Below are positions 32,261 to 40,653 of a DNA stretch of 64,000 bases, in pieces. The translations under genes and the position numbers were made by a program. Source of the stretch: Tellurirhabdus bombi. Its GTDB lineage: Bacteria; Bacteroidota; Bacteroidia; Cytophagales; Spirosomataceae. Location of the stretch: contig NZ_CP090557.1 in assembly GCF_021484805.1 (NCBI RefSeq), positions 2,306,001 to 2,370,000 on the forward strand, read 5' to 3'. Numbering within the stretch: the first letter of the stretch is position 1; the number at the start of each line of letters is the position of its first letter. The notes beneath the pieces were generated by a model, which saw only the letters and a list, made by a program, of their open reading frames with translations, searched no databases and was not told where the DNA came from.

Positions 32261-32704
32261 TTAATCTTCTTCGTGACGGGATGAGGACGAGCGCCGGGTT
32301 TTTAAGCGAATAGGCCAGTAAAGCAGAAAGCCAACCGGTCCTAGTAAAAAACAAAGCAACAGGCACGGAATAATAACAATGTGTGGCACTTTTCGGCGCT
32401 GGCTGCTTTGCAAAATCCAGCTACCGGTTACCAGATCGAACGCCAGGTAATGAATCCAGCCAGCCAGCATGGTTTCGTCGCTGCTAAACGCCGCTCTAAG
32501 GCCAGCCAGTGTATTGAACGATTGGTAGTCGAAGTTACCGATGCCATTGATCAGGTAATAAATATACAATAAAGCGAGCAGAGCCGGAATAGGCAGGTAA
32601 CGAATGAGCCATTTTGTGGGTTGCCAGCGCGGGGCCACCACCATAATCAGCCATTGGGGGAGGACGATTGTATTAGCAATGAGAAAGACTAAATCTGGTT
32701 TCAT
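32261..32704 (-). CDS. ABA4-like membrane protein (DUF4281)
   Basis: 147 aa from the ATG at 32704. Four membrane helices (about 5-22, 33-52, 80-98, 110-133). It carries the family patterns 'FLIANTIVLPQWLIMVVAPRW', 'GWIHYLAFDLVTGSW' and 'LLGPVGFLLYW'. The plant homologue ABA4 is involved in neoxanthin formation, so a carotenoid-related role is possible but not shown. The longer upstream frame (to 32788) crosses a terminator hairpin and lacks family similarity. Cotranscribed with the TraB/GumN gene. Confidence 0.8.
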   Translation of the reverse strand: MKPDLVFLIANTIVLPQWLIMVVAPRWQPTKWLIRYLPIPALLALLYIYYLINGIGNFDYQSFNTLAGLRAAFSSDETMLAGWIHYLAFDLVTGSWILQSSQRRKVPHIVIIPCLLLCFLLGPVGFLLYWPIRLKTRRSSSSRHEED

Positions 32705-32771
32705 AGGGGCAAGGGTTAGTCGGCCAATATACGGAAAGTGCCCTGTTTGACAATATTTTTCGAGGCAACAA

Positions 32772-32805
32772 AAAAGCCCGCATCCCATTTGAAATGCAGG
32801 CTTTT
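32772..32805 (-). terminator. Terminator of the beta-barrel-type gene
   Basis: Arms at 32772-32783 and 32794-32805 form a 12-bp stem with one G-U-type mismatch. On the minus strand it is followed by a T-run (TTTTTTGTTG). It lies 18 bp after the stop codon of the gene at 32823. Confidence 0.6.
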
Positions 32806-32822
32806 GAGATCGATTTATGGGA

Positions 32823-33464
32823 CTACCAACCTAGCCCCAGCTTAATATTTACTCCGATAGGTGTATAAAAGGCAGGCACTTTCAATCGGTTTATCGTGGG
32901 AAGAATAGGGAGTGTGAAGTTTACATCAAAATAGCTATAACGCCCAAGCCGACGTTGCATACCCCATTGAACGGATAGCGCGTTAAGCATCTCGAAAGTC
33001 TTTGTGCTTTTTCTCAGGCCAAATAAATCTCCTTCATAACGCCCGTACCCATACAGAATATTTTCGGTTTGTAAGCCGACGTAATTATTGGAAAAATTGT
33101 TGGCACTTAACCCTTTTCGCATTCGTTTTTTGATGGAATAGTAATACCGAAGTGAAACTGGCATTTCCAAAACCGTTTCTTTACGTAAATCACCTCCCCG
33201 GTAGTGACGCCCAATTATTAAAGCCTGAACGGAAAAGCTAGGGGATAATTTTTGCTCAATGCCCGCTTCCATTCCGTAGCCATAGTAAATGCCGGGAGCG
33301 CCCGCTGGAATAGGAAGAGGAATGCTTAATCCAGCCTTGATAAGTGTCTTCTCTTCAACGCTTGTCCGGGTGATGTACCGGAAAGCTTCCCGCATTTTTT
33401 GCCGCGAAGAGTCCGGGTTTTCTTCGCTGTATTCGGTTCGGACCGAATCGCGCGATTGAGCCAA
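32823..33464 (-). pseudogene. Outer-membrane beta-barrel-like protein with a damaged 5' end
   Basis: 213 codons from a TTG. The mature part starts 'AQSRDSVRTEYSEENPD' and continues with alternating aromatic/polar strands ('GIYYGYGMEAGIEQKL', 'SVQALIIGRHYRGG'), ending 'YTPIGVNIKLGLGW' as in small outer-membrane barrels. Upstream in the same frame the sequence reads 'LLFLVPSQSLLAQ', the end of a signal peptide, but no ATG or GTG precedes it. Instead the frame runs into the sigma factor gene. A deletion seems to have removed the start codon, most of the signal peptide and the end of the sigma gene. Expression would need a TTG start or frameshifting. Confidence 0.55.
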
Positions 33465-33988
33465 CAGGCTCTGTGAGGGAACAAGAAAAAGTAGTTCAGT
33501 TGTGATTTGGACGTTCTTTCCGAAGTGTCCAGTAACGTCGCTACCTCCTTGTGCGAATAGCCTTCTACTTCGATAAGCAGAAAAACAGCGCGGGCGCCAT
33601 CGGGCAGCGACCGGATAACGCGGTCAAGGACTTCACCGGTAAGCTGGTCGGGGAGGTGCAGGGGCTGGTCGTGCAGCTCGGGCGAAAGCGTTTCAAAACG
33701 GCTTTCCCGTTTCAGTTTACGCAGCGCCTGCCGAACAACGATGGTCTTGATCCAGGCACCAAGCGTTGACTGAAAACGATATGAAGATAGGCTGCGAAAT
33801 ACCTCGACAAAGGCATCCTGCAAAGCGTCATTGGCATGGTCGTAATCATTTAAAATGCGAAAAGCCTTGGTAAACATAGCCTTTTTATACCGCTCAAAAA
33901 GTAAGCGTTGAGCCATTCGGTCATGGATTTGGCAACGTTCAACAAGCTCGCGTTCGGAAAGTTCGGGTGGCACGGACACACGGAACAT
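33326..33988 (-). CDS. ECF-family RNA polymerase sigma factor with an aberrant C-terminus
   Basis: 220 codons. Region 2 ('LLFERYKKAMFTKAFRILNDYDHANDALQDAFVEVFRSL' elements, residues 29-70) and region 4 ('SLPDGARAVFLLIEVEGYSHKEVATLLDTSERTSKSQLNY', 127-166) are typical of Bacteroidota ECF factors. Normal members continue about ten residues past 'KSQLNYA' with a basic helix. Here, after Y166 (codon 33491-33493), an unrelated 54-residue tail begins, read out of frame from the following beta-barrel gene. Most DNA-binding residues of region 4 are retained, so function may survive. No anti-sigma gene is adjacent. Confidence 0.8.
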   Translation of the reverse strand: MFRVSVPPELSERELVERCQIHDRMAQRLLFERYKKAMFTKAFRILNDYDHANDALQDAFVEVFRSLSSYRFQSTLGAWIKTIVVRQALRKLKRESRFETLSPELHDQPLHLPDQLTGEVLDRVIRSLPDGARAVFLLIEVEGYSHKEVATLLDTSERTSKSQLNYFFLFPHRACWLNRAIRSEPNTAKKTRTLRGKKCGKLSGTSPGQALKRRHLSRLD

Positions 33989-34123
33989 AGGTTGGTTTTA
34001 AGGTTCCGCTCTAAAGGGCAAAATGGCCGGAGAAAGGTTGGAAAGCGGCGCGAAATTTTAAACTAAAAAAGCGGCGCAAAGAAGGTTTCTTCTCTACGCC
34101 GCTTTCAAAAGACTTATGTAAAC

Positions 34124-36100
34124 TTAAAATTTCCAGCGTACAAACGCCTCCATGGCTTCGTATTCGGCCAGACCCAGGCGGTTATACAACTCAGCCGTAC
34201 CCCGGTTGCGTTCTTCGGCGCGTTGCCAGAATTCGCGGGAGTCGGTGCCTTGGTAGACAACGCCGTCCTTCTGCGACTGGTGTTTGAAGATACCCAACCG
34301 CTTGCGCATCAACTGATCAGGCGACATCGGAACGGCCATCTCAATTTCGTGAATATCCCACTCGGCCCAGGCACCGCGGTAAAGCCATACCCAGCAATCC
34401 TGCATAAAATCAGCACCCGACGCCTTCAGCCGACGAACCGCTTCGATGATGGCATCCAGACACACTTTGTGCGTACCGTGCGGATCGGCCAGGTCACCGG
34501 CGGCGTAGATTTGATGCGGTTTGATCTGTTCGATCAGGTTCATCACCGCCAGAATATCATCTTCACCCAGGGGCTTTTTCTCAACCTTACCCGTTTCGTA
34601 GAAAGGCATGTTCAGGAAATGCGCGTTTTCGACCGGAATGCCTACAAAACGACAGGTCGATTTCGCTTCGCCGCGCCGAATTAATCCTTTGACATACCGC
34701 ACTTCGGCCGTATCCATCTCGCTGTCTTTCTTCGTCCGCAGCGAGGCCGCCGCATCCTGAAAAATACGGTTGGCTTCCGGGCTGTCAATACCAAATTGCT
34801 TGTTAAAGTCAACCACGTAGTCCGCAAAGCGCAGGGCTTCGTCATCGGCAACGGCAATGTTCCCCGATGTTTGGTAACCCACGTGTACTTCGTGGCCCTG
34901 GTCGTGCAGCCGCTGGAAGGTTCCACCCATCGAGATGATGTCGTCATCTGGGTGCGGACTAAAAATCAGGCAGCGTTTCTGCGCGGGTAATTTCCGTTCG
35001 GGACGGTTGGTATCGTCAGCGTTGGGTTTGCCACCCGGCCAGCCCGTGATGGTATGCTGAAGTTTATTAAAGACATCGATGTTGAGTTCGTACGCCTGGC
35101 CAACCTGCGCCAGTAAGTCGCTCATTCCGTTATCGTTGTAATCTTTGTTAGTCAGTTTCAAAATTGGCTTGCCCAGCGTCAATGACAGGTGCGTCACCGC
35201 CTTTTTGATCATTTTATTGTCCCAGGCCACCGTATCTACCAACCAGGGAGCTTTCATCCGGGTTAGCTCCGAAGCCGCCGCTTCGTCAATTACAAAGAGG
35301 CAATTCGGGTGTAACTGGAGATAAGAAGCAGGCACTTGTTCCGTTACGGTATCTTCAACGGCAGCTCTGATAACGGGTGCTTTGCGCTCGCCCCAGGCCA
35401 GTAGCACCACGCGGCGGGCCTTCAAAATCGACGAGACACCCATCGTGATGGCCTTTTTCGGTACTTTGGTCAGGCTACCGAAGTCGCCCGCTGCTGCTGC
35501 CCGCGTGGAGTGGTCAAGCATCATCAGACGCGTTTTGGAGTTCTGGAGCGAACCTGGTTCGTTGAAACCAATGTGGCCGTTCCCCCCGATACCCAACAAC
35601 TGAAAATCAAGGCCACCCATGGCTTCGATTTTTTCCTCGTACGACCGTCCGAATTCGGCAATCTGGTTGTAAGGCGTTGTGCCGTCGGGAAGAAAATAAG
35701 CGTCCGCCGGAATATCAACGTGATCGAACAATTGTTCCTTCATGAACCGAACATAGCTCTGGAGCGAATCAGGCTCCATCGGGTAATATTCATCCAGGTT
35801 GAACGAAATGACATTCCGAAAGCTCAGCCCTTCTTCCCGGTGGATACGGATCAGTTCGGCATAAACCGTTTTTGGGGAAGATCCGGTTGCCAGACCCAGA
35901 ACGCAAGGCTTGTTCTCGCGCTGCTTAGTCCGAATGAGTTCAGCAATTTCCTTAGCTACAGCGCGAGAGGCAGCTTTGGCGTCGGCATAAATATTGGTCG
36001 GAATTTTTTCGTAGGTAATGGCCTGTTGCATAGGCTCACCCGTGTGTGCAGAAGAAATTTCCTGACCAGCATTATTGAGGACAGAAGGTTCGGAGATCAT
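34124..36100 (-). CDS. nagB: Glucosamine-6-phosphate deaminase fused to a PIG-L/LmbE deacetylase-like domain
   Basis: 658 aa from the ATG at 36100 (a TTG at 36133 is the alternative). The N-terminal domain (about 30-300) is NagB: 'VLGLATGSSPKTVYAELIR', the catalytic 'NLDEYYPM', and 'LLGIGGNGHIGFNEPGS' with the active-site His. It converts glucosamine-6-phosphate to fructose-6-phosphate. The C-terminal domain (about 370-560) is PIG-L/LmbE-like: 'LIFSPHPDDDIISMGGTF' with the zinc-binding HPDDD, and 'DPHGTHKVCLDAI'. This two-domain architecture is known in Bacteroidota and suggests coupled N-acetyl-sugar deacetylation and deamination. Monocistronic; no N-acetylglucosamine operon is adjacent, though a GH20-like enzyme is encoded at 58.9 kb. 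Confidence 0.92.
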   Translation of the reverse strand: MISEPSVLNNAGQEISSAHTGEPMQQAITYEKIPTNIYADAKAASRAVAKEIAELIRTKQRENKPCVLGLATGSSPKTVYAELIRIHREEGLSFRNVISFNLDEYYPMEPDSLQSYVRFMKEQLFDHVDIPADAYFLPDGTTPYNQIAEFGRSYEEKIEAMGGLDFQLLGIGGNGHIGFNEPGSLQNSKTRLMMLDHSTRAAAAGDFGSLTKVPKKAITMGVSSILKARRVVLLAWGERKAPVIRAAVEDTVTEQVPASYLQLHPNCLFVIDEAAASELTRMKAPWLVDTVAWDNKMIKKAVTHLSLTLGKPILKLTNKDYNDNGMSDLLAQVGQAYELNIDVFNKLQHTITGWPGGKPNADDTNRPERKLPAQKRCLIFSPHPDDDIISMGGTFQRLHDQGHEVHVGYQTSGNIAVADDEALRFADYVVDFNKQFGIDSPEANRIFQDAAASLRTKKDSEMDTAEVRYVKGLIRRGEAKSTCRFVGIPVENAHFLNMPFYETGKVEKKPLGEDDILAVMNLIEQIKPHQIYAAGDLADPHGTHKVCLDAIIEAVRRLKASGADFMQDCWVWLYRGAWAEWDIHEIEMAVPMSPDQLMRKRLGIFKHQSQKDGVVYQGTDSREFWQRAEERNRGTAELYNRLGLAEYEAMEAFVRWKF

Positions 36101-36280
36101 AGCAAATGGTGCTGTTTTTTGATTGCGAAGCAAATTGATAATTCAAAATTGCGGATTGTTCGGCGGATACCCAACTGTTTTATTTTAAAAAAATTTAAAA
36201 ATTACTAAAAGGTGCCTCACGAAAATAGTACGTGTTAGGTCTAAAAAAGTGCAATTTCGGGTTTTTGTATTAAAAAAAGG

Positions 36281-36288
36281 TAAATTTG
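36281..36288 (+). promoter_or_regulatory. Putative -7 element of the DUF1549/DUF1553 cluster
   Basis: TAAATTTG matches TAnnTTTG, 38 bp upstream of the ATG at 36327. An upstream TTG is closer (13 bp) than the usual spacing. Confidence 0.35.
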
Positions 36289-36326
36289 GGGTATTCCTGT
36301 TTTGACGAGAAAGCCTTGATTTCGAT

Positions 36327-39092
36327 ATGGGTCTAAGATGGATAACAGTTTTAGCGATTGGTGCAATCTTAGCAATTGCCTTGTCCTCCTTTTTAGGCGT
36401 TTTCGAGGAGAAGGTAGATTTCAATACCCAGATAAAACCACTCCTTAACAAAAACTGCATTGCCTGTCATGGCGGCGTAAAAAAGGCCGAAGGTTTTTCG
36501 CTGCTTTTCAAACACGAAGCGCTGGCTCCCACCAAATCCGGCAAGTCGGCCATCATTCCCGGCGATGCCGCCGCCAGCGAAATGATCCGCCGTTTGACGT
36601 TGGACAATCCCGACGAACGAATGCCGCTGGACGCTCCCCCGCTGAAAGAAGAAGAAATTGAGTTACTCAAAAAATGGATCGATCAGGGCGCTGAATGGGG
36701 CGATCACTGGGCTTATACTCCCGCCGAAAAACCGGAACTACCTAAAATCGGAACGTTTTGGAGCCGCCTGGGCTGGACTGAACACGAAGACCATGCATGG
36801 ATTAAAAACGAGATCGATTATTTTGTGCTGAATAAACTGCGGGAGCAAAAGCTAAAACCATCGCCCGAAGCGGACCGGGCCACGTTGCTGCGCCGCGTTG
36901 CTCTCGATCTGACGGGCTTACCGCCCACGGAGCAGGAAGTAGCGGATTTCGTGGCGGATCAATCGCCGAATGCCTACGAAAAAGTGGTGGATCGGTTGCT
37001 GGCTTTGCCCGCCTACGGGGAGCGCTGGACGGCCCTCTGGCTTGATCTGGCCCGCTACGCCGACACGAAAGGCTACGAACGGGACGGCGGCCGGAAAATA
37101 TGGCGTTACCGGGACTGGCTCATTAAAGCCTTTAACGAGGACAAGCCTTTCGACCAGTTTGCCATTGAGCAACTGGCGGGCGATTTGCTCCCCGACCGAA
37201 CGGACGACCAACTCATAGCAACCGGCTTTCACCGGAACACCATGAACAACGATGAGGGCGGTACGGTGGACGAGGAGTTTCGCGTGGCGGCCCTGCTGGA
37301 TCGGGTCAATACCACCTGGGATGTTTTTCAGGGGACGACTTTTTCGTGCGTGCAGTGCCATAGCCACCCCTACGATCCGTTTGTGCACGATGAATACTAC
37401 AAATACCTCGCCTTTTTCAACAATACCCGCGACGAGGATGTGCAAAGCGAAACGCCCACCTTGCGGTTTTACAAAGACAAAGACTCCATTAAAGTAGCTG
37501 AATTGCAAACCTGGCTGACCAGCCACACGAAAAATCAGCAACAGGTTCGGGAGTGGATGGATTTTATTCGGGTAACAGAGCCAAAAATAAATTCACACGA
37601 CTTTGACCAGTACGTAAACGCTTCTCTGCTGGATGCCAAGTTTTTCGGTTTTCAGCACGGCGGTTCAACGCGCATCAAGCATGTTGACCTGACCGGCGCC
37701 AATCGACTGGTAATGGCCTGGGGAACAAACGCCGACAAAGCCGTTGTCACGCTTCGGCAGGACAGCCCGACGGGCCCCGCTGTGTTGACCTTGCCTGTGC
37801 CTAAAACCGGCAACGCCTGGAAAGATACCGTGGTCATCTATGCCCTGCCCGAACTCAAGGGACGCCATCATCTTTACCTGACGCTGGATAGCCCCAAACA
37901 GCCCAAAGAATGGGTGATGGTAAAATGGGTGTCGTTCCGGCCAGCATTTCCAGGAAGCGAAAGTAAAGACGGTTCGTTGCTGAGTGAGGTGGAACAAAAG
38001 CTGAGCCAGGTGCTGAACGCCAGCGTCGAAACAACACCGATCCTGTATGAAGGGAAAGGCGACTTGGCCCGAAAAACAACAATTTTTGAGCGCGGTAACT
38101 GGCTGGTAAAAGGAAAACAAGTGCAGCCCGATGTACCTAAATCGCTTCCCGCCTTGTCGCCGCAGGAGCCACGCAACCGCCTGGGTCTGGCCCGTTGGAT
38201 GGTGCGACCGGACAACCCGCTGACGGCCCGCGTAGCAGTAAACCGCTTTTGGGAGCAGCTTTTCGGAACGGGCATCGTCGAAACGGTCGAAGATTTTGGA
38301 ACCCAGGGAATACAACCTACGCACCGCGAACTGCTGGATTTTCTAGCTGTGGAGTTTAGCACAACCGATCAGTGGTCGGTGAAAAAGCTGTTGAAAAGGC
38401 TGGTGTTATCGGCAACCTACCGCCAACGCTCGGAAGCCACGCCGGCATTAATCGCTGAAGATCCTTTCAACCGCTGGCTGGCCCGGGGACCGCGCGTGCG
38501 GTTGAGCGCCGAACAAGTGCGGGATCAGGCGCTGGCGGTCAGTGGCTTGCTCAGTCCGAAGATGTACGGCCCCAGCGTCATGCCACCCCAACCGGCGGGC
38601 ATCTGGCAATCGCCGTACGATGGGGCAAGCTGGAAACTAAGCGAGGGCGAAGACCGCTACCGTCGGGCGCTGTATACCTACTGGAAACGTACGGCCCCGT
38701 ATCCGTCGATGATCACGTTTGATAGTCCGAGCCGGGAGTTTTGCCAGTTGCGCCGCCTCCGTACCAATACGCCGCTACAGGCACTGGTCACCCTGAATGA
38801 TACCGTTTACATTGACGTGGCCCGAAAGCTGGCGGGAGTGATGCAGCAGGGCGGTAAAACACCGGAACAAAAAATTCAGGCGGGTTTTCGACGGGTCATG
38901 CTGCGCGATTTAACACCTAAAAAATTAGCGGTTCTGGCTCGCCTGTATCGAAACACCGAAAAAGAATACCGGGAAAATCGGGCGAGTGCCGACAAATTAA
39001 TGGCTTGTTCGGGCGCGGCTCCAGAAATGGCGGCCCTGACAGTTACGGCGAATACCATTTTGAATCTGGACGAGGTACTTACGAAAGAGTAA
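36327..39092 (+). CDS. DUF1549/DUF1553 protein with a c-type haem motif, first copy
   Basis: 921 aa. An N-terminal hydrophobic anchor/signal (about 5-25) is followed by a planctomycete-type cytochrome C domain with CxxCH at C44-H48 ('CIACHGG') and the distal 'DERMPLDAPPL'. Next comes the DUF1549 domain ('RVALDLTGLPPTEQEV', 'WLDLARYADTKGYERDGGR', and a second CxxCH in 'FSCVQCHSHPYDPF'). The C-terminal DUF1553 domain has 'NRLGLARWMVRPDNPLTARVAVNRFWEQLFG' elements and 'FDSPSREFCQLRRLRTNTPLQAL'. Periplasmic and probably redox-linked; the biochemical role of the family is unknown. The stop overlaps the start of the DUF1501 gene (TAATG), a pairing seen widely in such genomes. Confidence 0.9.
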   Translation: MGLRWITVLAIGAILAIALSSFLGVFEEKVDFNTQIKPLLNKNCIACHGGVKKAEGFSLLFKHEALAPTKSGKSAIIPGDAAASEMIRRLTLDNPDERMPLDAPPLKEEEIELLKKWIDQGAEWGDHWAYTPAEKPELPKIGTFWSRLGWTEHEDHAWIKNEIDYFVLNKLREQKLKPSPEADRATLLRRVALDLTGLPPTEQEVADFVADQSPNAYEKVVDRLLALPAYGERWTALWLDLARYADTKGYERDGGRKIWRYRDWLIKAFNEDKPFDQFAIEQLAGDLLPDRTDDQLIATGFHRNTMNNDEGGTVDEEFRVAALLDRVNTTWDVFQGTTFSCVQCHSHPYDPFVHDEYYKYLAFFNNTRDEDVQSETPTLRFYKDKDSIKVAELQTWLTSHTKNQQQVREWMDFIRVTEPKINSHDFDQYVNASLLDAKFFGFQHGGSTRIKHVDLTGANRLVMAWGTNADKAVVTLRQDSPTGPAVLTLPVPKTGNAWKDTVVIYALPELKGRHHLYLTLDSPKQPKEWVMVKWVSFRPAFPGSESKDGSLLSEVEQKLSQVLNASVETTPILYEGKGDLARKTTIFERGNWLVKGKQVQPDVPKSLPALSPQEPRNRLGLARWMVRPDNPLTARVAVNRFWEQLFGTGIVETVEDFGTQGIQPTHRELLDFLAVEFSTTDQWSVKKLLKRLVLSATYRQRSEATPALIAEDPFNRWLARGPRVRLSAEQVRDQALAVSGLLSPKMYGPSVMPPQPAGIWQSPYDGASWKLSEGEDRYRRALYTYWKRTAPYPSMITFDSPSREFCQLRRLRTNTPLQALVTLNDTVYIDVARKLAGVMQQGGKTPEQKIQAGFRRVMLRDLTPKKLAVLARLYRNTEKEYRENRASADKLMACSGAAPEMAALTVTANTILNLDEVLTKE

Positions 39093-40597
39093 TGATGAAC
39101 AACCTGCTGAAAGAACTCCAACAAGCTGCCCTGCAACGCGAAACGCGGCGGCATTTTTTGCATACTTGTTCCACGGGTCTCGGGGCTATGGCTATGGGGT
39201 CGGTGTTGGGAAGCTGTGGTTTTCTGGATAAATCCGACAAGGGCAGCGCAGCAGTGGCGGCTGGTCAGGCTGCCGGAGCGCCCATGACACCCCGTTCGTC
39301 GCTGTTTACCCCCAAAGCAAAGCAGGTAATTTACATCCACATGGCTGGGTCACCTTCGCAGCTGGAACTCTTTGATTATAAGCCCGAACTGGTCAAATAC
39401 AATGGCAAAGACTGTCCGCAGGAATTGCTGGAAGGGAAAAAATTCGCGTTTATCCGGGGCGTACCCAAAATGCTGGGGCCACAGGGAAAGTTTGCGCAAT
39501 ATGGCCAGTCGGGAGCCTGGGTGTCGGATTATTTGCCCCATTTTCAGAACGTGGCGGATGAGGTAACGTTCCTGAAAGCCATGTATACCGACCAATTTAA
39601 TCACGCGCCGGCGCAGTTGCTGATGCACACGGGCAGTGCGCGTCTGGGACGGCCCAGCATTGGGTCATGGGTGACGTACGGGCTTGGCTCCGAAAACGAC
39701 GATTTGCCGGGTTTTATCGTATTGGCGTCCGGCGGCAAGCAACCCGACGCGGGCAAATCTATCTGGGGAAGTGGCTTTCTGCCAACGGTTTACCAGGGCG
39801 TCCAATGCCGTACCGACGGTGATCCGGTGTTGTACGTCTCGAACCCGGACGGCATGAGCCGCGATATTCGCAAACAAACGATTGATGCTATTACCGAAAT
39901 CAACCAGCAGCAATACAATGACGTAAAAGACCCGGAAATTCTGACGCGGATTTCGCAATACGAGATGGCGTTCCGGATGCAGATGTCGGTGCCTGATGCA
40001 ATGGATTTAAAAGGCGAGCCGCAATACCTGCTGGATATGTACGGCGTTGATCCCAACAAAGGGTCGTTCGCGCGGAACTGCCTGCTGGCACGGCGGTTGG
40101 TGGAGCGGGGTGTTCGCTTCGTGCAGTTATTCGATTGGGGTTGGGATACACACGGAACCAGCTCCGACGGAGCCATTGAAATAGGGCTTCGGGATAAGTG
40201 CAAGGAGTCGGATCAGGCGGTGGCAGCCCTGCTGAACGATTTGAAACAGCGCGGTTTACTCGATGAAACGCTGGTGGTTTGGGGCGGCGAGTTTGGCCGG
40301 ACCCCCATGCAGGAAAACCGCGATGGCCAGACGTTGCCGTTTATGGGTCGGGACCATCACCTCGAAGCCTTTACGGTCTGGATGGCGGGCGGTGGCGTTA
40401 AGAAAGGCTTTAGTTTCGGAGAAACGGACGACATTGGCTATTACGGAGTAAAAGACAAAGTACATATTCACGATTTACAAGCTACTATTTTACATTTGCT
40501 AGGCTTTGATCACGAGAAACTTACCTACCAGTTTCAGGGGCGGCCTTTCCGCCTGACCGACGTGGCAGGCAAGGTGATAACGCCAGTTTTAGCCTGA
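39092..40597 (+). CDS. DUF1501 protein, first copy
   Basis: 501 aa from the ATG overlapping the previous stop (a second ATG follows immediately). A twin-arginine-like signal 'RRHFLHTCSTGLGAMAMGSVLGSCGF' element (residues 19-44) suggests export of a folded protein, perhaps with a lipidated Cys. The body has DUF1501 motifs: 'IYIHMAGSPSQLELFDYKPEL', 'VTFLKAMYTDQFNHAPAQLLMHTGS', 'LDETLVVWGGEFGRTPM' and 'GRDHHLEAFTVWMAGGGVKKG'. The family belongs to the alkaline phosphatase/sulfatase-like superfamily, with His/Asp residues that could bind metal. The substrate is unknown. Translational coupling with the DUF1553 protein implies a joint function. Confidence 0.88.
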   Translation: MMNNLLKELQQAALQRETRRHFLHTCSTGLGAMAMGSVLGSCGFLDKSDKGSAAVAAGQAAGAPMTPRSSLFTPKAKQVIYIHMAGSPSQLELFDYKPELVKYNGKDCPQELLEGKKFAFIRGVPKMLGPQGKFAQYGQSGAWVSDYLPHFQNVADEVTFLKAMYTDQFNHAPAQLLMHTGSARLGRPSIGSWVTYGLGSENDDLPGFIVLASGGKQPDAGKSIWGSGFLPTVYQGVQCRTDGDPVLYVSNPDGMSRDIRKQTIDAITEINQQQYNDVKDPEILTRISQYEMAFRMQMSVPDAMDLKGEPQYLLDMYGVDPNKGSFARNCLLARRLVERGVRFVQLFDWGWDTHGTSSDGAIEIGLRDKCKESDQAVAALLNDLKQRGLLDETLVVWGGEFGRTPMQENRDGQTLPFMGRDHHLEAFTVWMAGGGVKKGFSFGETDDIGYYGVKDKVHIHDLQATILHLLGFDHEKLTYQFQGRPFRLTDVAGKVITPVLA

Positions 40598-40653
40598 AAA
40601 CAGTATATTTATAGCTGTAAGATTTCATCAGCTACAAGTAAACGCACGACCGC

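Noticed and set aside
34124-36100. NagB plus PIG-L as an artefactual fusion of two genes
   Set aside because: Both domains are intact and in one frame, and this architecture is known from other Bacteroidota.
35510-36208. 232-codon plus-strand open frame opposite nagB
   Set aside because: It is a shadow of a well-supported gene; the translation has no domain and crosses the nagB start.
36918-37541. 207-codon minus-strand open frame within the DUF1549 gene
   Set aside because: It is antisense to conserved DUF1549 motifs, and long antisense frames are expected in this GC-rich codon pattern.
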